Assembly (NCBI GenBank): GCA_945866245.1
Contig: CAMBGW010000004.1
Coordinates: 1-30,286, forward strand
DNA: 30,286 bases
Direction of reading: 5' to 3'
From: Verrucomicrobia subdivision 6 bacterium
GTDB taxonomy: Bacteria > Verrucomicrobiota > Verrucomicrobiia > Methylacidiphilales > Verrucolacustridaceae
Shown: piece by piece, positions 25,445 through 30,286 of the stretch
Position numbering within the stretch: the first letter of the stretch is position 1
Layout: each line of letters opens with the position of its first letter
The notes under the pieces: model-generated
What the model was told of the DNA's origin: nothing
The model's input: only the letters and a program-made list of their open reading frames with translations
The model's database searches: none
Program-made: the position numbers and the translations under genes

Positions 25445-25468
25445 TCCCACATTCCTATGAATGTGGGA
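25445..25468. promoter_or_regulatory. Inverted repeat covering the DUF1232 ribosome binding site
   Basis: The sequence TCCCACATTC, a CTAT loop and GAATGTGGGA form a perfect 10-base-pair inverted repeat in the 91-base divergent gap between the DUF1232 gene (-) and the secreted-protein gene at 25526 (+). In the DUF1232 transcript the 3' arm includes most of the GGGAGG Shine-Dalgarno, so folding would hide it. It could equally be a dimeric operator in the shared promoter region. No T-tract follows, so a terminator is unlikely. Confidence 0.5.
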
Positions 25469-25525
25469 AGGTTGGTGCGGATGGTTGAGGATGGACTGTG
25501 GCTGGTTGCTAGGTAGGGTTGTTGG

Positions 25526-25912
25526 ATGAAATTAAAAAATGCACTTTGTTATCTGGCCGTTGCCTTGAGTCTCTTCACCTCCAATTCCATGGCGCAGTCG
25601 CCTGCAGCCGATATGGACGGACTTCTTGCAAAAGTGACTGCAGCGATCAACCCTGAAGCGGATGGAGATCGCAAGGAGCTGATTCGGAAGGGCTTGGCTG
25701 CTTTGGCCGATCTAAATACGGCGGGGACGAAACCTGAGGATTCGTTGAGCCAGGCTAAGGCGAAGGGGAATTTGAGTGGGGATAAGACGGAGAAGATGAG
25801 CAAAATGCTGATGGAGATGTGGAGCTTAAATACCGCCCGGATGAGCGAAGCGGCTACGTTAGATGCCCTGCGTAAGGGCGAGATGCCTGACCCTGCGCTG
25901 AAACGGCCTTAG
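25526..25912 (+). CDS. Small secreted protein, function unknown
   Basis: This 128-residue protein begins with a clear Sec signal peptide (MKLKNALCYLAVALSLF, with likely cleavage after SMA at residue 23). The mature part is about 105 residues, helical and Ala/Met/Lys-rich, with no cysteine, and no family was recognised. AGGTAGGG lies about 7 bases upstream of the ATG. The stop codon lies in the loop of a hairpin that probably terminates transcription. It is divergent from the DUF1232 gene and convergent with the small secreted protein at 25932-26108. Confidence 0.7.
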   Translation: MKLKNALCYLAVALSLFTSNSMAQSPAADMDGLLAKVTAAINPEADGDRKELIRKGLAALADLNTAGTKPEDSLSQAKAKGNLSGDKTEKMSKMLMEMWSLNTARMSEAATLDALRKGEMPDPALKRP

Positions 25913-25923
25913 TCGGCCGTTTT
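25901..25923. terminator. Bidirectional hairpin terminator between convergent genes
   Basis: AAACGGCC (25901-25908), a 6-base loop and GGCCGTTT (25915-25922) form a perfect 8-base-pair stem that ends in a TTTT run on +. Because the stem is symmetric with A-runs at the other side, it also reads as a short-T terminator for the - strand gene ending at 25932. The TAG stop of the gene at 25526-25912 sits in the loop. Confidence 0.65.
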
Positions 25924-25931
25924 GGTGGGTT

Positions 25932-26108
25932 CTATTTTCCGTGGCGTTGGGGAAGCCAACCGGGCTTTTCAGGATTTGCCATGTTGGTTGGCCGCTCTGC
26001 CGTAGGGGTGAGATTACTCGATTTTGCCGAGTCACTGTCCTCATCTTCAGCTAGGGCAGGGTTGAGGGAGAGGCAGGTCAAGGCGAGAAGAGTTACAAAT
26101 ATTTTCAT
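25932..26108 (-). CDS. Very small secreted protein (58 aa), function unknown
   Basis: This 58-residue frame begins with a good signal peptide (MKIFVTLLALTCLSLNPALA) cleaved before an acidic stretch EDEDSDSAKSS. The mature part would be only about 38 residues, polar and proline-rich, with no cysteine. An in-frame TTG four codons upstream is an alternative start. It is convergent with the secreted protein at 25526-25912 and shares its terminator, and it is divergent from the Sel1 gene. No family recognised. The signal peptide is the main reason to accept it as a gene. Confidence 0.55.
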   Translation of the reverse strand: MKIFVTLLALTCLSLNPALAEDEDSDSAKSSNLTPTAERPTNMANPEKPGWLPQRHGK

Positions 26109-26144
26109 TAGGTGATTCAAGACGAAAGGGAGATTTCGTCAAGG

Positions 26145-26786
26145 ATGAGGCTTGCGAAAAACAAATTCGGTTTCAATTTTAACGTGATGCGTATCCTCAG
26201 TCTTCTTTTTCTGCTTTGGTTCGGTTGCTGGAACTATGCCCAAACCGAGGAGATTCCGACTCAGTTTAGCGCTGCCTTGCAGGAGAAGGCGGAAAGCGGT
26301 GATGCGGACGCGCAGTTTCAGTTGGGCGACTGCTACTTTTTTGGATTAGGGGTCAAAAGAGATTTGGTGGAGGGAGCGAGTTGGTATCGAAAAGCGGCGG
26401 AGGCAGGTCAGATGAAGGCGCAGTTCAACTTAGGGGGATGTTTTCATGAGGGAATGGGGGTCGAGCCGGATTTAATGGCGGCCATCCGGTGGTGGAGAAA
26501 ATCGGCAGGGCAAGATTATGCGCCGGCAGAGATCAGTATTGGGGACTGTTACATCTTTGGGAAGGGAGTGGGGCTGAATCAAGAGGAGGGAGTGAGGTGG
26601 TTTCGCAAGGCGGCGGCACAAAACTATCCAGCGGCGCAGCACCGTTTAGGCAACTGCTACTACCATGGGCAGGGAGTACGAAAGGATCTGGTTCAGTCGA
26701 TCCAGTGGTATCGCAGAGCGGCCGCACAGGGGTACAAGCCCTCCCAAAAAGCTTTACGGGAGCTAGGAGATGATGGGGAAGGTTAA
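26145..26786 (+). CDS. Sel1-repeat secreted protein
   Basis: This protein of about 213 residues has an N-terminal hydrophobic signal (MRILSLLFLLWFGCW) and at least four Sel1-like repeats of 36 residues, each with the pattern A-x-F/H-x-L/I-G-x-C-Y/F...G-x-G-V...W-[YFW]-R/K-K/R-[AS]-A. The repeats read LGDCYFFGLGV, LGGCFHEGMGV, IGDCYIFGKGV and LGNCYYHGQGV. Such TPR-like solenoids mediate protein contacts. The ATG at 26145 was chosen; a GTG at 26112 and an ATG at 26187 (immediately before the signal) are in frame and possible. It converges with the microprotein at 26783-26899, overlapping its stop by 4 bases. Confidence 0.85.
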   Translation: MRLAKNKFGFNFNVMRILSLLFLLWFGCWNYAQTEEIPTQFSAALQEKAESGDADAQFQLGDCYFFGLGVKRDLVEGASWYRKAAEAGQMKAQFNLGGCFHEGMGVEPDLMAAIRWWRKSAGQDYAPAEISIGDCYIFGKGVGLNQEEGVRWFRKAAAQNYPAAQHRLGNCYYHGQGVRKDLVQSIQWYRRAAAQGYKPSQKALRELGDDGEG

Positions 26787-26899
26787 GGCGCGCGAAGCCG
26801 CAGATAACTGAGAACAAAGACCGCGACTGAGACAACGAGAAATCCACCCCCGACGATGAGGGTGAAGATCCAGCTGCGAATGCCGGGGGGTTCATCCAT
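26783..26899 (-). CDS. Small single-span membrane protein (38 aa), paralogue of the one at 25026-25154
   Basis: Reading the - strand from ATG at 26897-26899 gives a 38-residue frame: MDEPPGIRSW, then one hydrophobic span IFTLIVGGGFLVVSVAVFVL, then SYLRLRAP and a TAA. It shares GI-x-x-W, the span length and the LRLxR exit with the 42-residue protein at 25026-25154. No good ribosome binding site was seen. It occupies most of the gap between the Sel1 gene and the hydrolase gene and would be skipped by a size cut-off. Function unknown. Confidence 0.5.
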   Translation of the reverse strand: MDEPPGIRSWIFTLIVGGGFLVVSVAVFVLSYLRLRAP

Positions 26900-26975
26900 A
26901 GGGAAAGAGTAAGAGAAGGATGGTAGGATTGGGAAGTCTGGATTGTCTCGCAGGGTGAAAAAGGGAGTATGGGCT

Positions 26976-27830
26976 ATGCACAGAGTTCGAACTGGGAGAG
27001 GTGGACATGGAGTGGTGGGGTTTCACGGCTGGAGTGGTGACCACACTACCTTTGATCCTTTGATCCAAAAGCTTCCTGAGGCGGTTTCTTTTTATAGTTT
27101 TGACCTACCGGGCTGTGGCAAGTCACCCAAGCCCAAGGTGTGGGAGATTCGATCCGTGGCGCGGTCGATCGCCGAAGAGGTGGCAGCTTTGGGTAAGGAA
27201 AAAGTAACGTTAGTGGGAAGCTGTACCGGTGGCTTGATGGCACTCTTTGTGGCGCGCGAATTATTAGAGATGGGAAGAGGGGGAGTGGTAGGGCGACTGG
27301 TGATGATCGATCCTTTTGCTGTCTGCCCTTGGTATTTCGGGATCTTTCTTATCCCCCTGTTTGGGCCACTGATGTATGGGGTAACGTTTGCCAACCCATT
27401 AGGGCGGTGGATTACCGATTTATTTTTAAAGGAGAGAAGGGGGAGCAGTGTAAGTTTGACCGAGTCATTCGTACGAGTGGATCATCGGGTAAGTTTGGCG
27501 ACATTAAGGATGTTCGAGCGGGCGGGAGAGCCGGAGCAGTTTCGTGGGATGGATATTCCGGTTGAGATCATTCGAGGGGAGAAAACATTTACGGCGGTGA
27601 AGCAAGCGGTGGAGCGGTGGAGGGGTGTTTGGCCTGAGATGTCGGTTCACATTTTGGCTGGGGTGGGGCACCTTCCGATCGAGGAGGCGAGCGAAGCGGT
27701 ACGGAAGATTGTATTCCAAGGCTTAGGGGAGAGAAAAACGGCAAAAAAAAGTAGGATGAGTTCACAGGCGGCACGGGAGTTACGGGAGTTACGAAATGAG
27801 CTGACTCGGGGGGATTCGGTGGGGAGTTAA
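26976..27830 (+). CDS. Alpha/beta hydrolase with Cys in the nucleophile position
   Basis: This 284-residue protein has the alpha/beta-hydrolase fold, with the oxyanion segment GFHGWSGD near residue 15, FDLPGCGKS at about 42-50, a nucleophile elbow VGSCTGG at 80-86 and the catalytic histidine H232 in GVGHLP. The elbow has C83 where Ser is standard. The usual acidic residue near GxxD is replaced (GEKT at 201-204). AGGGAG at 26962-26967 lies 8 bases before the ATG at 26976 and fixes this start; an in-frame TTG at 26943 is less likely. The C-terminal ~35 residues are charged and contain a small repeat (RELRELR). The substrate is unknown; it may be inactive or a thiol hydrolase. Confidence 0.82.
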   Translation: MHRVRTGRGGHGVVGFHGWSGDHTTFDPLIQKLPEAVSFYSFDLPGCGKSPKPKVWEIRSVARSIAEEVAALGKEKVTLVGSCTGGLMALFVARELLEMGRGGVVGRLVMIDPFAVCPWYFGIFLIPLFGPLMYGVTFANPLGRWITDLFLKERRGSSVSLTESFVRVDHRVSLATLRMFERAGEPEQFRGMDIPVEIIRGEKTFTAVKQAVERWRGVWPEMSVHILAGVGHLPIEEASEAVRKIVFQGLGERKTAKKSRMSSQAARELRELRNELTRGDSVGS

Positions 27831-27870
27831 ATTGGCTTGGTAGGGCGTGTTGAGATTGCAGAATTAAGTA

Positions 27871-28329
27871 ATGAGCTTGTTTGCTAGTCGCGGGGTTCTA
27901 CTTCTGATGGTGATTTGGCCGTTATCTGGGATGGGAGAAGATGAGGTTTCAACAGTTTGGAATGAGTTTAATCAAAATGGGGTAGTGATGATCGAGCCAT
28001 CGCCTGGGTTAGAGACGCCCGCGTCGAAGGTGGCTCGATTGGAACGGGAGAAGGAGATGGCAAAGGATGCGAAGTTGAATCGATCCTTGGTGAGGCAGGA
28101 GATCTACTGGCTGGAGGGGCGATGGGTGAAGAAAGGGGAGGCACTGGAGGCGCCTCGATCGTTGGGTGAGCTGATCGACTCCGACCATGATGGGTTCGAT
28201 GATTTTACGGAAATCAAGTTTCACTGCGATCCAACGAATCCTGATTCGAATCCTTCCCACTACTTCGAGGTGAAGGGAAGCAACCGGGTGATTTTCTTTT
28301 CAACAAATACGGCCGCAAGTTCGAGATAA
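27871..28329 (+). CDS. Secreted protein with a thrombospondin-type-3-like calcium motif
   Basis: This 152-residue protein has an N-terminal hydrophobic signal (about residues 7-21, VLLLMVIWPLSGMG). A charged helix at about 52-75 follows, then a single Ca-binding loop DSDHDGFDDFTE at 103-114 and a trailing CDPTNPDSNPS of the kind found in type-3 repeats of Verrucomicrobiota and Planctomycetota surface proteins. The last ~22 residues form a short beta tail (YFEVKGSNRVIFF). No wider family was recognised. It starts 40 bases after the hydrolase gene and may be cotranscribed with it. Confidence 0.75.
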   Translation: MSLFASRGVLLLMVIWPLSGMGEDEVSTVWNEFNQNGVVMIEPSPGLETPASKVARLEREKEMAKDAKLNRSLVRQEIYWLEGRWVKKGEALEAPRSLGELIDSDHDGFDDFTEIKFHCDPTNPDSNPSHYFEVKGSNRVIFFSTNTAASSR

Positions 28330-28346
28330 GTTATAGAAAAAGGCGT

Positions 28347-28420
28347 CGCGCCCGGGTGGATTCGAACCACCGACCCGCGGATTAGAAATCCGCTGCTCTA
28401 GTCCCCTGAGCTACGGGCGC
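28347..28420 (-). tRNA. tRNA-Arg (anticodon UCU)
   Basis: On the - strand the cloverleaf is complete. The acceptor stem GCGCCCG pairs with CGGGCGC, the D arm is GCTC/GAGC, and the anticodon stem GCGGA/TCCGC carries loop TTTCTAA, so the anticodon is TCT. A 5-base variable loop precedes the T arm with GGTTCGAATCC. The discriminator is G at 28347 and CCA is not encoded. Length is 74 bases. It decodes AGA, with AGG possible by wobble. Confidence 0.97.
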
Positions 28421-28517
28421 AGTACGTAGTTTTGTAGCAGAAAGAATCTCAGGGGGCGAGGCGACGAAAGGGATTCAGGGGTTAAGGGATTAAGGAGGAG
28501 GAAAATAAATGAGCGAC

Positions 28518-28536
28518 AAAGAATCAGCGATTCTTT
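28518..28536 (-). terminator. Candidate hairpin at the murJ 3' end
   Basis: AAAGAATC (28518-28525), a 3-base loop and GATTCTTT (28529-28536) form a perfect 8-base-pair stem that includes the murJ stop codon. On the - strand it is followed by only TTT and then a mixed sequence before the tRNA gene, so it is a weak terminator candidate. As with the hairpin at 25901, a stop codon lies within the structure. Confidence 0.4.
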
Positions 28537-30080
28537 CGGCGGAGGAGGAGGCCGAGGTCGGGAAGCTTCAGGAGTTTGGCGGTGAGGAAGTAGGCCAGTG
28601 CTCCGAGAAGAACAAGCGCAACGGTTCCTGCAATGCGGACGGGGATCGGTTGCCCCATAGGGTGAATAAATTGCAGGCCGCTGAGTAAAGCACCCGTAAG
28701 TGCGACGCAACACAGGATGATTTTTCCTATGCCTTGGAGGAAGTGAGGAACGAAGTAGCTGCCGACCTGTCGGTGGGATGCCCAAGCAAGCTGGAGAATG
28801 TTGAGGGTGGCGACGGAAGCGGTGGTCAGGGTTAGGCCTAAGATTCCGAGGTGGTAGACGCGGATGAGGAGGTAGTTGAAGGTGAGGTTAAGAAAAATTC
28901 CTGTCAGGCTGACCCGAAGGGGGACACCAGGCCGACCAATGGCTGAAAATGCTGGGGCGACAACCTTCATGCAGGCGTAAGAGACGAGGCCGATGGAGTA
29001 GCCTCTGAGGGCGAGGGCGGTAAGAGAGGCGCTTTCGACGCTAAAACGACCGTACTGGAAAATGGAGGCGGTGATGGGATCGGCAAGGAGGAAGAGGCCG
29101 ATGGCGGCGGGCAGGGTGAGAAAGAGAGTTTGGCGAATACCAACCAGGAGGCGGTTACGGAGGGCGACTTTTTCATCGAGGGCGGCGTGCCGGGCGAGGT
29201 GTGGAAGGGTTACAGTGGCGACGGCGACGCCGAAGAGGCCGATGGGAAGTTGAATCAGACGAAAGGCGTTGTTGAGGCAGGTAACAGAGCCGTCCGCGAG
29301 ATAGGAGGCGAAGTAGCCGTTGATCATGACGTTGACCTGGACGGCGGCGGCTCCAATCGATGCGGGGCCGAGAAGGCGAAGGACCTGTTTGAGGCCAGGA
29401 TCGTTCCAGACGAGGAGCCAGCGGGGTTGGTAGCCGAGTGAGATGGCTCGGGGAACCATGACGAGCCACTGGGCGAGACCACCGACGAGTACGCCGATGG
29501 CAAAACCGTAGACGGAGCGCTGACCGAAAGTGGGGTCGAAGATCCAGGCGAGGAGGAGGCCGACAGCGATGGAAACAAAATTAAAGGCGGCGGAGGCGAA
29601 GGCGGGGAGTCCGAAGTGGTGGAGGCTATTGAGGAGACCCATATAGACGGCGGCGAGGGAGAGAAAGAGGATGAAGGGAAAAAGGATGCGAGTGAGTTCG
29701 ACGGTCAAAGCGATTTTTCCAGGGACGGCAGCGAAGCCTGGATTGAGGAGTCGGACAAGGGGATCGGCAAAAATGATCCCGACAGTGACGATGAGAAGGA
29801 GGGCGATAAAGAGGAGAGTGTTAACGTTGCTGGCGAGGCGAAAGGCGGATGCCTTGCCCTCTTTGGCCAGTTTTTGAGAGAAGGTGGTGACGAAGGCGGT
29901 GGAGAGGGCGCCTTCGGCAAAGAGGTCACGGAGAAGGTTGGGTATGCGGAACGCGGCGATGAGGGCATCGAGCTCTTTGCCAGCGCCGAGGAAGGTGTTG
30001 AGGAGAATTTCGCGAACGAGCCCGAGGGTGCGGGAGGATCCGATGGCCAGCATGACGCGGGAGGTGCCTTTGGTGCTCAA
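28524..30080 (-). CDS. murJ: Lipid II flippase MurJ
   Basis: This 518-residue polytopic membrane protein of the MOP superfamily flips lipid II for peptidoglycan synthesis. The N-terminal SSRTLGLVREILLNTFLGAG, followed by AFRIPNLLRDLFAEGALSTAF, is diagnostic, and there are about 14 hydrophobic segments to the end. The length matches MurJ (about 510). The start is a TTG at 30078-30080: GGAGG (complement of 30085-30089) lies 4 bases upstream, the codon shares TTGA with the stop of the PIN gene, and an internal ATG nine codons in would truncate the first helix. It is likely translationally coupled to the PIN gene. Confidence 0.95.
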   Translation of the reverse strand: MSTKGTSRVMLAIGSSRTLGLVREILLNTFLGAGKELDALIAAFRIPNLLRDLFAEGALSTAFVTTFSQKLAKEGKASAFRLASNVNTLLFIALLLIVTVGIIFADPLVRLLNPGFAAVPGKIALTVELTRILFPFILFLSLAAVYMGLLNSLHHFGLPAFASAAFNFVSIAVGLLLAWIFDPTFGQRSVYGFAIGVLVGGLAQWLVMVPRAISLGYQPRWLLVWNDPGLKQVLRLLGPASIGAAAVQVNVMINGYFASYLADGSVTCLNNAFRLIQLPIGLFGVAVATVTLPHLARHAALDEKVALRNRLLVGIRQTLFLTLPAAIGLFLLADPITASIFQYGRFSVESASLTALALRGYSIGLVSYACMKVVAPAFSAIGRPGVPLRVSLTGIFLNLTFNYLLIRVYHLGILGLTLTTASVATLNILQLAWASHRQVGSYFVPHFLQGIGKIILCCVALTGALLSGLQFIHPMGQPIPVRIAGTVALVLLGALAYFLTAKLLKLPDLGLLLRRKNR

Positions 30081-30286
30081 TTGGCCTCCAATATGGAGAG
30101 AGCGTTTTTCGGTAGTACAGCCTTAATGGGGGAACGGACATAGTCGCGTAGGTTGCGTGTGACAATAAATTGAGCGGAGAAGCACTCTGCACTAGAAACC
30201 TGCATCGCGTCCTCAAAATCTCCGATGCCAAAGGTAAAAGCACGGTGCAAGTGCTCTGATCCGGTGGGGGGGACAATAATAAAAGA
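30077..30286 (-). CDS. PIN-domain protein, C-terminal part (runs off the right edge)
   Basis: The - strand is open from the right edge to a TGA at 30077-30079, giving 69 residues. They match the C-terminal half of a PIN-domain nuclease of the VapC-like/PilT type: GDFEDAMQVSSAE with the acidic active-site residues, FIVTRNLRDYVRSPI with the TRN motif, and the terminal VLPKNALSILEAN. These proteins cleave RNA and are often toxins paired with an upstream antitoxin, which would lie outside the window. It has no start in the window. Its last bases overlap the murJ start by 3 bases (TTGA), so the two are probably cotranscribed, an unusual pairing. Confidence 0.75.
   Translation of the reverse strand, partial: SFIIVPPTGSEHLHRAFTFGIGDFEDAMQVSSAECFSAQFIVTRNLRDYVRSPIKAVLPKNALSILEAN

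Noticed and set aside
27773..27793. Tandem repeat of CGGGAGTTA at the hydrolase 3' end
   Set aside because: Only two units, in frame, encoding RELRELR; no sign of a regulatory or mobile repeat.
29616..30143. Long acidic Gly/Glu-rich + strand frame opposite murJ
   Set aside because: Its composition is the mirror of the C-rich murJ sense strand; it has no motif and is a shadow frame.

Overview
The window looks like a chromosomal segment of a free-living Gram-negative bacterium, most likely of the Planctomycetota-Verrucomicrobiota-Chlamydiota superphylum and probably Verrucomicrobiota. This is inferred from gene content and order (trpS-scpA-scpB-pheA, a hopanoid set, Sel1 and thrombospondin-type-3 secreted proteins, frequent TTG starts), not from a marker gene. 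No insertion sequence, prophage, integrase or CRISPR array was seen. Coding density is very high and no gene-free stretch exceeds about 130 bases. By eye the + strand is G-rich throughout, including where genes lie on the - strand, which suggests a single replichore.

Layout. 1-690: 3' part of trpB (+). 735-2521: two overlapping - strand genes, a secreted HtrA-like protease with a LysM domain and an aminoglycoside/choline-kinase-fold phosphotransferase. 2595-11457: a + strand run of a giant AsmA-like envelope protein, yicC, gmk, coaC, acs and an isochorismatase-family hydrolase, with very short gaps or overlaps from yicC onward. 11529-14120: alpha-glucan phosphorylase. 14200-20107: a hopanoid island with squalene-hopene cyclase and hpnG on +, meeting hpnC and a fused hpnD-hpnE on -. 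20236-25018: trpS, scpA, scpB, pheA and an unrecognised single-pass coiled-coil protein, tightly packed on +. 25026-28329: small lineage-specific genes, including a DUF1232 membrane protein, secreted hypotheticals, a Sel1-repeat protein, an alpha/beta hydrolase with a cysteine in the nucleophile position and a calcium-binding-repeat protein. Two tiny single-span membrane proteins here (25026-25154 and 26783-26899) resemble each other. 28347-28420: tRNA-Arg(UCU) on -. 28524-30286: murJ on - and, overlapping its start, the 3' part of a PIN-domain gene.

How it fits together. HpnC, the HpnD part and the HpnE part would turn farnesyl diphosphate into squalene. The cyclase would make hopene from it, and HpnG acts later in bacteriohopanetetrol side-chain formation. 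The AsmA-like protein, HtrA-LysM protease, MurJ and several secreted small proteins are envelope functions. The rest is housekeeping: Trp and Phe synthesis, GMP kinase, CoA synthesis, acetate activation, glycogen breakdown, chromosome condensation and tRNA charging.

The most notable observations are the HpnD-HpnE fusion, the pair of related microproteins next to unrelated genes, a hairpin that covers the ribosome binding site of the DUF1232 gene, the Cys-nucleophile hydrolase, and the unknown membrane-anchored coiled-coil gene linked to scpAB-pheA.
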